The notes: a model not told the origin generated them from the letters alone. DNA of 10,000 nucleotides from Methanobacterium sp. Maddingley MBC34 (GCA_000309865.1 AMGN01000001.1:1-10000); one strand, 5' to 3'. Counted from the first letter of the stretch, positions 1 through 7,975 are shown. Numbers and translations: made by a program.

Positions 1-39
1 TTAAAAGCCAGGCGCTCTCCCAGACTGAGCTACGGGCCC
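1..39 (-). tRNA. tRNA-Lys (UUU anticodon), partial, 5' part only
   Basis: Read on the minus strand, the gene begins at 39 with the acceptor strand GGGCCCG. A D-arm closed by GCTC/GAGC follows, then the 5' half of the anticodon stem (CCTGG) and the loop CTTTTAA, giving anticodon UUU (lysine). The 3' half lies beyond the left edge of the window. The acceptor and D-arm closely match the complete tRNA-Lys(CUU) at 703-776, so this is its paralogue for AAA codons. The spacer in front of it (40 upward) also resembles the spacer in front of the other Lys gene. Confidence 0.88.
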
Positions 40-114
40 TTTAGAATACCTGATAATGAATCTGAACTTCAGTTACAGGACCCCACATTTCATCTGAATA
101 CTCAATACAAAAAC

Positions 115-163
115 AGGGTAGTACATGGTTTGTTAAGCTATTATTTAAAGTTTGGTAATTGCA
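115..163 (-). repeat. 49-nt element upstream of tRNA-Lys(UUU), copy 1; candidate promoter
   Basis: This 49-nt stretch recurs at 849-897 with one mismatch. It sits about 76 nt upstream of the 5' end of tRNA-Lys(UUU). The other copy sits about 73 nt upstream of tRNA-Lys(CUU). On the minus strand it contains CTTTAAATAATAG, which resembles an archaeal TATA box. If that is the promoter, the pre-tRNA would carry a 5' leader of roughly 75 nt. The DNA between the element and the tRNA has diverged much more than the element itself, which suggests selection on it. Its role is inferred. Confidence 0.6.
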
Positions 164-543
<380 letters not shown>

Positions 544-570
544 TATTATATTCTGAATGGTTGAAGATTA

Positions 571-583
571 CATATTAATTTAA
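571..583 (-). promoter_or_regulatory. Candidate TATA box for tRNA-Leu(CAA)
   Basis: On the minus strand TTAAATTAATATG lies about 35 nt upstream of the tRNA 5' end. A start site some 26 nt downstream would give a leader of about 9 nt. The assignment rests on position and A/T composition only. Confidence 0.4.
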
Positions 584-702
584 CTTTTTTTGGATCCTTT
601 CTCTGACCCTAATTTAACCAATGTGGGCATAACACCAATATGGATTTAATTGAGACTAAAAGAGGGCTGAGATCACCTGATAAAAGTGGTTTGAAAATAA
701 AG

Positions 703-776
703 CGGGCCCGATGGGAGTTGAACCCACGACACCTTGGTTAAGAGCCAAGCGCTCTGCCTGACTAAGCTACGGGCCC
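703..776 (-). tRNA. tRNA-Lys (CUU anticodon)
   Basis: On the minus strand the acceptor GGGCCCG (from 776) pairs with CGGGCCC, followed by discriminator G and no encoded CCA. The D-arm is closed by GCTT/GAGC with one G-U pair. The anticodon stem CTTGG/CCAAG holds the loop CTCTTAA, giving CUU, which reads AAG (lysine). The T-arm GTGGG-TTCAACT-CCCAT is normal apart from a G-U pair. At 74 nt it is a standard class I tRNA. It lies downstream of tRNA-Leu(CAG) in the same orientation, and a T-rich stretch follows the 3' end on the minus strand. It is a close paralogue of the partial tRNA-Lys(UUU) at the window edge. Confidence 0.95.
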
Positions 777-848
777 CCTAGAATGCCCGGATAATGAATT
801 AAACCTGATTTGGCTCTCATATCTGGCATGAATGCCCTCACACAAAAG

Positions 849-897
849 AGGGTAGTACATGGTTTGTTAAGCTATTATTTAAAGTTTAGTAATTGCA
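849..897 (-). repeat. 49-nt element upstream of tRNA-Lys(CUU), copy 2; candidate promoter
   Basis: This is the second copy of the element at 115-163, with one mismatch over 49 nt. The minus strand carries the same TATA-like TTTAAATAAT (874-883). Weaker similarity extends on both sides, for example TAGAAT..ATAATGAAT next to each Lys gene. A second possible TATA box closer to this tRNA (TTTAATTC at 796-803, minus) is missing in the other copy, so the conserved distal element is the better common promoter candidate. Confidence 0.6.
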
Positions 898-953
898 AGT
901 TTGGTTGATATTAACAGATTGGCCGTAAGGATTAGGGGTATAAAACTAAAAGG

Positions 954-1038
<85 letters not shown>

Positions 1039-1062
1039 GTATACCATTGATAGGTGAATATA

Positions 1063-1071
1063 GTATATAAA
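1063..1071 (-). promoter_or_regulatory. TATA box of tRNA-Leu(CAG)
   Basis: The minus strand reads TTTATATAC here, a near-consensus archaeal TATA element. Its centre is about 28 nt from the 5' end of the tRNA at 1038, so transcription would start within a few nucleotides of the mature end. Confidence 0.65.
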
Positions 1072-1148
1072 ATCTACACTTTAGAAAACATTTTTTTTAA
1101 CATAATTCACCAAATTTTCCTGATTTGAAAATAGGTCTTCAATTTAGG

Positions 1149-1176
1149 GGTGGTGGTCTTTTGGTGGTGGTCTTTT
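1149..1176. repeat. Perfect 14-nt tandem repeat, two copies
   Basis: GGTGGTGGTCTTTT occurs twice in direct succession (1149-1162 and 1163-1176) in the divergent region between the tRNA-Leu(CAG) promoter and the zinc-ribbon gene at 1288. Its role is unknown. It could be slippage or a regulator site. Confidence 0.7.
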
Positions 1177-1287
1177 AAGGGAATACAAATTTTTATCTCA
1201 AACTCTTTATCACCAATTACTATATCCATATTAACATCATAATAATACCTGAAAAATGATTAAAATTTTCAAGGGGAGTTCGATTTT

Positions 1288-1611
1288 ATGGTAAAATACT
1301 GTACTGAATGCGGAGTTAAAAACGATGACACGGCACGATACTGCAATCAATGTGCCCACCCATTTGAAGGAGCACCGTACCCTGCCTCATACGTAGTTGG
1401 AGGCAGTAAAACAAAAAAGAAGGATGAATATAAAACCGTGAAGATCCTGGGGGCGGTTGGGATCATCTTATTCATGCCCCTGACTTTGGGGGCTGGAATC
1501 TACCTCATCACCAGGGATGATAAATCTGCCCGCAATGCAGGAATAGCCCTGACAGCCATTAGCATTATCTGGATCGTCTCACTGGTCTTATTCTTCATGA
1601 TTGTAAGATAA
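1288..1611 (+). CDS. Small zinc-ribbon membrane protein, function unknown
   Basis: This 107-residue protein has an N-terminal zinc-ribbon half with two CxxC pairs (Cys5, Cys8, Cys19, Cys22), a short Lys-rich linker (41-52), and two predicted membrane helices at about 53-74 and 85-106. The layout suggests a cytoplasmic metal-binding head tied to the membrane. The start ATG is preceded by a purine-rich ribosome-binding site (AAGGGGAG, 1271-1278) at suitable spacing. Proteins of this kind are common and mostly uncharacterised in methanogens. The next gene downstream on the same strand begins with the same ribbon type, so the two may be related. The gap of 276 nt between them argues for separate promoters. 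I do not recognise a specific function. Confidence 0.8.
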   Translation: MVKYCTECGVKNDDTARYCNQCAHPFEGAPYPASYVVGGSKTKKKDEYKTVKILGAVGIILFMPLTLGAGIYLITRDDKSARNAGIALTAISIIWIVSLVLFFMIVR

Positions 1612-1755
1612 AATCTAAAAATAAACCAGTTTAAGGGGAAATACGATGTTTTGGTAGAATAATCAGGGTTTAGTAGAATAATCCAATCATTTTCAAAATC
1701 AAAAGATTTTTCCCCGCATCAGGCTATAAAATAGAATATCTTGAATAATTGAATT

Positions 1756-1805
1756 GTAGATGCTAAGTCTTGAAATATATTATGTAGATACTAAGTCTTG
1801 AAATA
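1756..1805. repeat. 22-nt direct repeat pair upstream of the zinc-ribbon/pseudomurein-binding gene
   Basis: The 22-nt sequence at 1756-1777 recurs at 1784-1805 with a single mismatch (shared core CTAAGTCTTGAAATA), 28 nt start to start. It lies about 80 nt upstream of the GTG start at 1888. The position and the roughly 2.7-turn spacing would fit paired binding sites of a regulator. That is an inference. Confidence 0.65.
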
Positions 1806-1887
1806 ATAATTCACGATTAGGTGGAAAACCAGAAAACTCTTATTTGAGGGTTATAATTTGAAATAATTAATTAAGGGAGTTTTTACT

Positions 1888-2604
1888 GTGAAATGCAAAA
1901 ATTGTGGGCATGATAATGACTTGGATGCTGCGTTCTGTGAAGAATGTGGTAGTAAACTGGTGGGAGGACAATCCTTTGGAAGAAATCCCCCATCAAAACC
2001 TAAAAAAGAAGGTTCAAAGACAACCAACACCATTTTAATAGTAGCCATCGTAGCACTGGTGATCATACTGGGAATAATGGGAGGAATACTCCTGAAACTC
2101 CCTGGAAACTCCACCAAAGTAGCAAACAATACTTCTGCTGCCAACAATTCCACAGTCACAGACCAAATATCCCTAACCGCTGGAATTCCAGTTTCACAGG
2201 TTCCTAACCTTGCACAGGCAATATCTGGAACCGGAGTTGGATTCAGCACCATCTCTTATGGTGGGGTGACCCTGGATAAGAATCAGTGTCTTTACATATT
2301 ATCCAAGGGTATTGTGATGATAAACAATGCCCAGACTGGAAATATCCCCATAAACCAGTATAAAGATCCGGATAATGCCTATGGGACTGTTACTTCTGCC
2401 ACCATCACTAAAACTGAATACGTGGACATGGCCCAAAGAACCTACACTTGGATGGACAACAATGGCCAATCACCCAACTACATTGGAATAACAGTATCCG
2501 GACAACCCGATCTATCCCCTGATACTTTACTAGGCCTGTATTCAAAGGTTTTAACCCAATACAAATCAACGGGCCAGCTACCCACAAGTGTAACCCTAAC
2601 CTAA
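1888..2604 (+). CDS. Zinc-ribbon membrane protein with extracellular pseudomurein-binding-like domain
   Basis: This 238-residue protein has three parts. Residues 1-24 form a zinc ribbon (Cys3, Cys6, Cys17, Cys20). A Lys-rich linker leads to one membrane helix at about 47-69. The remainder should face outward and begins with an Asn/Thr-rich linker holding several N-glycosylation sequons (Asn74, Asn80, Asn81, Asn87). The C-terminal part (about 120-238) has features I associate with pseudomurein-binding repeats of Methanobacteriales surface proteins: a YGGVTL-KNQ-LYILSKGIV block (124-143), then Y178-DMAQR with NNGQSPNYI (191-199), and a terminal LPTSVTL. It probably touches or anchors to the pseudomurein wall, with an intracellular metal-binding head. 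Start is GTG at 1888, supported by AGGGAG at 1874-1879; no ATG fits as well. The domain call is by eye and the partner of the zinc ribbon is unknown. Confidence 0.8.
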   Translation: MKCKNCGHDNDLDAAFCEECGSKLVGGQSFGRNPPSKPKKEGSKTTNTILIVAIVALVIILGIMGGILLKLPGNSTKVANNTSAANNSTVTDQISLTAGIPVSQVPNLAQAISGTGVGFSTISYGGVTLDKNQCLYILSKGIVMINNAQTGNIPINQYKDPDNAYGTVTSATITKTEYVDMAQRTYTWMDNNGQSPNYIGITVSGQPDLSPDTLLGLYSKVLTQYKSTGQLPTSVTLT

Positions 2605-2685
2605 ACTCTTTTTAGGGATAAAATGAGTTATATGCTGAAATAAGAGTTATTGGGTAAATTAAGAATTATTGGGTAACATAAAATT

Positions 2686-3402
2686 ATGAGGCTTAAAATG
2701 GGGAAGAAACTTCAATTATTTTTGGTACTGGTCCTTGTCTTCAGTGCAGCGGTAATATCCTCATTTTATTTATTCCCTGTCCAGAAAGCTACCTCAACCG
2801 TACCGACCTTCACTAGTGTGGTTCTGGGGGAAACTGAATACGGAACAGTTACCAGGGAGGGCCCCTATGGAAATGCCAGCTCCCCCAACAGGATAGCTTA
2901 CATAGTAGGTGTTCATCCCCTGGAAAACCAAGCCCATAACGCCCTGGTTGAATCTGTAAAAAGCCAGGATAAATCCCTTAAAAACTGTTACTACATTTAC
3001 AGGGTCAACGTCACCAGTGATGCTGATGATTACGATCAGGGAAGGGCCAACGGCCAATCACTGGCCCATAACTACGCTGTGCCTGATTTGAAAAACTCTT
3101 CAATAGACCTGGCTATTGATGTGCACTCCAACGAGGGTAACTATCAGGAAAAATGGTTCCTGTTCATCCCTGGCCAATCTGAAAAAGCAGAATCAATTGC
3201 ATATGCCATTAAAAATGAGACCACCTGGTTAACAGTTTACAGTCCTCCTAACCCTACCAGTCCTTCATATGTAACTCTTCCCCTGATCCAGGCTGGGGTC
3301 CCGGCAATTATCTATGAAACATACACCTATGAATCAGTTGAACAGACTCAAAAACATGCTGATGAGATAGTTTCAATCATAGATCAACTTAATTTGAGTT
3401 AA
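2686..3402 (+). CDS. Membrane-anchored or secreted M14/AstE-like putative zinc peptidase
   Basis: The protein has up to 238 residues. A basic N-terminus and a hydrophobic helix (about 9-30) act as signal peptide or anchor, and the rest should be outside the cell. Likely metal ligands follow the M14 order: HPLE (His77, Glu80) in VGVHPLEN, then His147 in DVHSNEG. Arg120 (GRANGQ) could bind substrate, and Glu211 in PAIIYETYTYE sits where the general base is expected. The length fits a single compact domain. Several sequons (Asn63, Asn108, Asn137, Asn177) suit a surface protein. The gene follows the pseudomurein-binding-like gene by about 80 nt, so a role in trimming wall peptides is a reasonable guess, not shown. 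Two starts are possible: ATG at 2686 lacks a clear ribosome-binding site, whereas ATG at 2698 has GAGG six nucleotides upstream and may be the true start, giving 234 residues. Confidence 0.7.
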   Translation: MRLKMGKKLQLFLVLVLVFSAAVISSFYLFPVQKATSTVPTFTSVVLGETEYGTVTREGPYGNASSPNRIAYIVGVHPLENQAHNALVESVKSQDKSLKNCYYIYRVNVTSDADDYDQGRANGQSLAHNYAVPDLKNSSIDLAIDVHSNEGNYQEKWFLFIPGQSEKAESIAYAIKNETTWLTVYSPPNPTSPSYVTLPLIQAGVPAIIYETYTYESVEQTQKHADEIVSIIDQLNLS

Positions 3403-3674
3403 AATTGTTTTGTTATTGTTATTGGATGAAAAATATTTTTAAAGATTGATCCGATTGAGATATGGCTAATTATTGGGGTAATGGTTAATTATTTGATTGT
3501 GGTTAATTATTGATGTCAATTCTGATTGGTCAATTCTAATTATGGCTAATTAGATAATGGCAGGGTAATTAAAATATAGCTACTACATTCTGCTGACCAT
3601 TAAGTACATTATCTTATTTAACAATTGTTGAAATAACTTCTTACAGACTGAAAAAAATTCTACAGGTGATTAAT

Positions 3675-4073
3675 ATGGTAATGAACAAGGAAATGATGGA
3701 TGCACTAGAAAAAAACAACATAGTATGGTTAGCAACTGCCAATAATGAAAGTACTCCTAACCTGGTCCCAATTGGATTCGTCAGACCGTTAGATGGTGAA
3801 ACAATCCTCCTGGTGGCTAACTTCATGAACAAAAGTTTTGAAAATCTTAAAAATAACCCACAGGCAAGTGTAGCGGTTGCTGATATTTCTGAATGCCCCT
3901 ACCAGTTTAAGGGTACTGTGGAGATCCACGAATCTGGTAAATACTTCGACGATGCAGTCCAGTGGGCTAAAAGCGTTATGACTCAGTTAGCACCTAAAGC
4001 AGCAATTTTAATGAAGGTAACTGAAATATATTCAGTACAGCCCGGTCCAGATGCTGGTAAAAGAGTTGATTAA
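3675..4073 (+). CDS. FMN-binding split-barrel protein, pyridoxamine 5'-phosphate oxidase family
   Basis: This small protein of 132 residues has the fold pattern of the pyridoxamine 5'-phosphate oxidase-like flavin split barrel. The segment IVWLATAN-STPNLVPIGF forms the first strands. FMNKSFENLKNNPQASVAV is the typical helix-strand part, and CPYQFKGTVEIHESGKYF follows. Such proteins usually form dimers that bind FMN or F420, and most methanogen members have no known substrate, so the name should not be read as vitamin B6 metabolism. An in-frame GTG exists at 3666, but GGTGA at 3665-3669 overlaps that codon and is correctly spaced for ATG at 3675, so I place the start there. ATG at 3681 is also possible. 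The gene stands alone, with T-rich DNA downstream, and converges with flpA. Confidence 0.82.
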   Translation: MVMNKEMMDALEKNNIVWLATANNESTPNLVPIGFVRPLDGETILLVANFMNKSFENLKNNPQASVAVADISECPYQFKGTVEIHESGKYFDDAVQWAKSVMTQLAPKAAILMKVTEIYSVQPGPDAGKRVD

Positions 4074-4110
4074 TCCTAAAAACAGTATTGTGGTGACTTA
4101 ATCATCATTA

Positions 4111-4154
4111 ACCCTTTTTTAAATCATATTTTAATATCATTATTTTTATTTTCG
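4111..4154 (+). terminator. Candidate T-rich transcription terminator
   Basis: Several T runs (4115-4120, then 4143-4154) follow the stop codon of the split-barrel gene by about 40-80 nt in the gap to convergent flpA. Oligo-T tracts without a strong hairpin are typical of archaeal intrinsic termination. Confidence 0.5.
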
Positions 4155-4202
4155 GAGTGTATTTAGTTTTTTTAGTGGATTTTATCTTAAATAATCAAAT
4201 AT

Positions 4203-4880
4203 TTAAAAAGCAAATTCACAAACCAGGCAGCGGTGGTCTTTCTCGTAAGGATCAAGGTCCATTTTATCCACTATCCGGAAGCCGTGTTCTTTTAATTTGG
4301 ATGCTTCCTCACGGAATATCTGTTTGGGTTTGCGGGTGACATCGATACTCCGGGCTTTTATCATAATCATCCCCTGGCCCTCTTCTTTAAGGAACATTCG
4401 CATGTTGTCCATGAATATTTCAGTCTGGTGGGGTTGGGCCACATCAGAGTAAACCAGATCCACCTTCTCCACCAATCCCATGTATTTTGCAGGTTTACTG
4501 GCATCATCCAGTATGGGGGTCATGTTCTCCCTTGCTCTGCAAACTGCCAGAAGCTCCCTCATCATTCGGGGGGCAAACTCCACACAGTAGATCACACCAG
4601 CAGTGACAATATCCGAGATATGGGATGGAGTGGTACCTGCAGAAGCACCCAGGTAAAGCACACGGGAGTCAGCTTCAATGGGGAATGTTCCCAGGCCCTT
4701 TAAGAGGGCAGCTGCCAGTTTTGAACGGCGGGGGTCCCACAGGCGGCACTCCACATCCTCATAATCCACCAGTTTCTCCCCGTAAATCCTCACTCCTGGG
4801 TTGAGGTTGCAGGTGGCCAAGTGGCCGTCCAGTTCGTACACTCCGGTGAAATTATTATCCAAATCCATATTATTTTCCAT
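4203..4880 (-). CDS. flpA: Fibrillarin-like rRNA/tRNA 2'-O-methyltransferase
   Basis: The 225-residue protein is a clear archaeal fibrillarin, the S-adenosylmethionine-dependent enzyme of the box C/D RNP that methylates ribose 2'-OH in rRNA and tRNA at sites chosen by guide RNAs. After an N-terminal domain with YGEKLV and RLWDPRRSKLAAAL (46-59), the cofactor motif VLYLGASAGTTPSHIS spans 74-89. Glu101 (VEFAPR), Asp126 and Asp146 (SDVAQP) follow. Lys175 (IKARSID) and the DPYEKDH segment (210-216) belong to the conserved active-site region. The length is normal. Start ATG at 4880 has GAGGA five nucleotides upstream and a TATA box further out. Its partner nop5 is on the same strand but about 1.8 kb upstream, with two other genes between, whereas the two are commonly adjacent in archaea. 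It converges with the split-barrel gene. Confidence 0.97.
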   Translation of the reverse strand: MENNMDLDNNFTGVYELDGHLATCNLNPGVRIYGEKLVDYEDVECRLWDPRRSKLAAALLKGLGTFPIEADSRVLYLGASAGTTPSHISDIVTAGVIYCVEFAPRMMRELLAVCRARENMTPILDDASKPAKYMGLVEKVDLVYSDVAQPHQTEIFMDNMRMFLKEEGQGMIMIKARSIDVTRKPKQIFREEASKLKEHGFRIVDKMDLDPYEKDHRCLVCEFAF

Positions 4881-4922
4881 GATGTTCCTCTTTAAATATC
4901 CTTTATACTCTTTTTTAATTCC

Positions 4923-4931
4923 CTATAAATT
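4923..4931 (-). promoter_or_regulatory. Candidate TATA box of flpA
   Basis: The minus strand reads AATTTATAG. A start about 26 nt downstream would give a leader of roughly 20 nt that contains the GAGGA ribosome-binding site. This suggests flpA has its own promoter and does not depend on nop5 transcription. Confidence 0.45.
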
Positions 4932-4956
4932 ATTGTATTTTAGTAAATCCGTAATG

Positions 4957-4985
4957 AAAAACTATACTCTTACTGGGTAGTTTTT
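4957..4985. terminator. Hairpin with T-tail on both strands, between flpA and the CPBP gene
   Basis: AAAAACTA (4957-4964) and TAGTTTTT (4978-4985) form an 8-bp stem with a 13-nt loop. Because the arms end in A and T runs, either strand yields a hairpin running into Ts. It lies about 135 nt past the stop of the CPBP protease gene and upstream of flpA, so it could end the CPBP transcript. The stem is A/T-rich and weak. Confidence 0.45.
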
Positions 4986-5119
4986 TAATATGTAAGTTTT
5001 AAAATTGGTTAATTAAAGTGTAAATTTTATGCAGGTTCTTTGGATATTGATACCTTGATTTTTGGAACATATTAAATTTTCCAGGATTAATCAGTATACC
5101 ATGAATTTTCCCTGTTTTT

Positions 5120-5998
5120 TTAATAATACTGATTTTCCTGCACGTCCTGATAATCTCTCTGGAAGTAGGGTGGGTTCCAGTAGACTTTGGGCCAGTTCCG
5201 GTAGAGGAAGTAGAAAATAATCATCCCGGCCACAATCAAAAGAAAGGCAGCCACTCCAATGTTAGGATTAGGTGCTGCCGATACCAGGGCACTGTTCTGC
5301 TGGTTTATATTGCTCAATATCTGTGTACCATAGGCCAATAAGTTATTGAGCATGTGGGCGATGATGGGGATGATGATGGTTCCAGTTTTTATGTAGAGGA
5401 TGCACATCACCAGACCGAAGACAAAGGCCCCTATGAAGTCTGCGTGTAGCAATCCGAAGATTATTGAGGAGGCCAGCATTGCCTTTTTCAAACCCCACTT
5501 GAAGGTGAACCGGTGTAGTATCACTCCCCTGAAGAGGAACTCCTCCACTATGGGGGCGGCTATCACTCCGGTCAAAAAGTCCAGGAAGTTCATGAAGGGT
5601 GCCAGGGGAGTGTCCTGGGGTGTGTAGAACAGACTGGTGCGGTGGATTTCTCCCAGGATGCCTGGGTCCAGAACCGATATGATGTACCGGCTGAGTTCAT
5701 TCATACCCAAAGAGAATATGATCACGGCAAAGACAATGGTAAAGAGGGAGAGCCAGTTATAATTCCGGGGGATGTGGCCAATGAAGCGGGAGTAATCCAG
5801 ATGGATTTTTCGGAAGTTTCGGATCATCCAGTAGGAGATAAGGGCGTAAAATAACAAGCCGAATGTCACAGACCATTCAGCACCATTCAAGAGGCCGAAT
5901 GATGTAACTATCAATCCAGTCATTACTATAAAAAATAGGATGATCCATAAAACCAGATATCTTATCTTCACTGCTTCAAAGGTGGATTCATTGACCAT
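5120..5998 (-). CDS. CPBP family (CAAX/Abi-type) intramembrane metalloprotease
   Basis: This 292-residue polytopic membrane protein has hydrophobic segments at about 14-36, 43-60, 83-110, 140-160, 173-203 and 205-222, plus one near 250-270. The three CPBP signatures are present: EEFLFRG (Glu152, Glu153, Arg157), FGLLH (Phe181, His185) and HMLNN (His215, Asn219). They form the metal/catalytic site in this family, which includes eukaryotic Rce1 CAAX proteases and bacterial Abi proteins. Archaeal substrates are mostly unknown. The C-terminus ends in a Tyr-rich polar tail. The ATG at 5998 has no good ribosome-binding site, but a TATA box lies about 26 nt upstream, so the mRNA may be leaderless. 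A cluster of degenerate direct repeats lies upstream. The gene sits between nop5 and flpA with no obvious functional link to RNA methylation. Confidence 0.93.
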   Translation of the reverse strand: MVNESTFEAVKIRYLVLWIILFFIVMTGLIVTSFGLLNGAEWSVTFGLLFYALISYWMIRNFRKIHLDYSRFIGHIPRNYNWLSLFTIVFAVIIFSLGMNELSRYIISVLDPGILGEIHRTSLFYTPQDTPLAPFMNFLDFLTGVIAAPIVEEFLFRGVILHRFTFKWGLKKAMLASSIIFGLLHADFIGAFVFGLVMCILYIKTGTIIIPIIAHMLNNLLAYGTQILSNINQQNSALVSAAPNPNIGVAAFLLIVAGMIIFYFLYRNWPKVYWNPPYFQRDYQDVQENQYY

Positions 5999-6020
5999 AA
6001 TTCCATATTTATGTGCAAGT

Positions 6021-6028
6021 AATATAAA
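6021..6028 (-). promoter_or_regulatory. TATA box of the CPBP protease gene
   Basis: The minus strand reads TTTATATT, centred about 26 nt from the A of the ATG at 5998. The usual archaeal spacing would put the start of transcription at or next to the start codon, which fits the absence of a ribosome-binding site. Confidence 0.55.
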
Positions 6029-6046
6029 TACATGTTATTAGGTTAA

Positions 6047-6222
6047 TTCATTTGTAGAAACTGAATCAATAAATCATCTGTAGAAAACTGAATCTCAATT
6101 AATCATCTGTAAAAACTGGATCCCTATATCATCTGTGGGAACTGAGATCCTGCTATCATCTGTAGAAAACTGAATGTAAGAAATTAATGGTATAGGCAGC
6201 AAAATTTCATCTTCTGTAGAAA
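6047..6222. repeat. Cluster of six degenerate 26-29-nt direct repeats
   Basis: Units with the core ATCATCTGTAGAAAACTGAA start at about 6047, 6073, 6102, 6128 and 6155, and a last related copy (CTTCTGTAGAAAA) lies near 6208, two periods further on. Spacing is 26, 29, 26, 27 and about 53 nt. Core positions are well kept while the ends vary. The cluster fills most of the intergenic region between the small coiled-coil gene and the CPBP gene, directly upstream of the CPBP promoter. The unique parts are only about 8 nt, so it is not a CRISPR array. Operator sites or a decaying minisatellite are the main options. Confidence 0.75.
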
Positions 6223-6267
6223 AATTAGTACTTTTTTTTGGAGGGTTGTGGTGGTGGTGGTGATTAT

Positions 6268-6546
6268 CTATTCTGGTGGTTTGTTGTTGAGTTTAATATC
6301 CTGCAGGGTTTCATGGAGTTTCTCATGTGACTTGTCCACTGTTTTTTTAATGGCCTCTGCTTCTCGGTCAATGTTGGAAAGGCACTCCTGGGCCTGTTTC
6401 TGGTTGGCTTCCATGGTCTCCTTTAATATGAGGAAGTTGTTCTTGAGTCTTTCCTCCACCCGTCGGGAAAACTGGATGGCATACACTGCCAATATAATTG
6501 AAAAAGCACTGGATATAATGGATACTGTAGCCACGACATCTACCAT
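6268..6546 (-). CDS. Small protein with one membrane helix and a coiled coil, function unknown
   Basis: The predicted 92-residue protein has a hydrophobic N-terminal segment (about 4-26) with no charge except Asp3, followed by a charged helical stretch (28-85) rich in Glu, Lys and Gln with heptad-like spacing, ending in NNKPPE. This suggests a membrane-anchored protein with a cytoplasmic coiled coil that could oligomerise. Start ATG at 6546 is preceded by AAGGGGCGAG at ribosome-binding-site distance. The plus-strand frame over the same DNA encodes an unlikely Ser/Cys-rich protein, so I prefer this strand. It lies 172 nt downstream of nop5 in the same direction and may be read from the nop5 transcript, because no convincing TATA box is near. 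No family is recognised. Confidence 0.68.
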   Translation of the reverse strand: MVDVVATVSIISSAFSIILAVYAIQFSRRVEERLKNNFLILKETMEANQKQAQECLSNIDREAEAIKKTVDKSHEKLHETLQDIKLNNKPPE

Positions 6547-6680
6547 TTAACTCGCCCCTTTAATATTATGGAATGGCCCTTCAAAAAACCACTCTGCACA
6601 CCAAGAGATACACACATCCCTCACCATTTTTGATAAGTTTTCTAAACTCTTTCACGCAACATGTGATTCATAGGATGGAA

Positions 6681-6713
6681 ATGATTCAAATATGATGGAT
6701 ATGATTCAAATAT
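6681..6713. repeat. 13-nt direct repeat, 20-nt period, just past the nop5 stop
   Basis: ATGATTCAAATAT occurs at 6681-6693 and again at 6701-6713. It lies immediately downstream of nop5 (minus strand). No function is evident. Confidence 0.6.
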
Positions 6714-6718
6714 TCATC

Positions 6719-7942
<1,224 letters not shown>

Positions 7943-7965
7943 AGAATTTAATGTGTACTTGAAAG

Positions 7966-7975
7966 AATTTAAACC
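7966..7975. promoter_or_regulatory. Shared palindromic TATA-like element between nop5 and pyrD
   Basis: TTTAAA (7968-7973) is centred about 28 nt from the nop5 start codon on the minus strand and about 25 nt from the pyrD start on the plus strand, within a divergent gap of only 53 nt. Both flanks read purine-rich upstream of the box in their own direction (GAAAGAA and AGAAGG), as a BRE would. For pyrD, another A/T element at 7945-7951 would give a leader with the ribosome-binding site, so sharing is not certain. Confidence 0.5.

Noticed and set aside
1851..2252. Minus-strand reading frame of 133 codons
   Set aside because: It is antisense to the zinc-ribbon/pseudomurein-binding gene, which has clear motifs and a ribosome-binding site.
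3403..3665. Repeated GGTTAATTATT/GGCTAATTA words upstream of the split-barrel gene
   Set aside because: The words are short, irregularly spaced and of low complexity in AT-rich DNA, so I do not call them a repeat array.
3666..3674. GTG at 3666 as start of the split-barrel gene
   Set aside because: This GTG is part of the GGTGA ribosome-binding site for ATG 3675, and nothing suitable lies upstream of it.
5120..5998. CPBP gene as an abortive-infection defence gene
   Set aside because: The family includes Abi proteins, but no phage, toxin or other defence gene is nearby. A general membrane protease is the safer reading.
6047..6222. Possible CRISPR array
   Set aside because: The repeats are degenerate and the unique stretches between them are only about 8 nt, far below normal spacer length. 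No cas gene is present.
6248..6550. Plus-strand reading frame of 100 codons
   Set aside because: It mirrors the minus-strand coiled-coil gene, has an improbable Ser/Cys-rich composition and lacks a ribosome-binding site. The opposite strand has a good one and a sensible protein layout.
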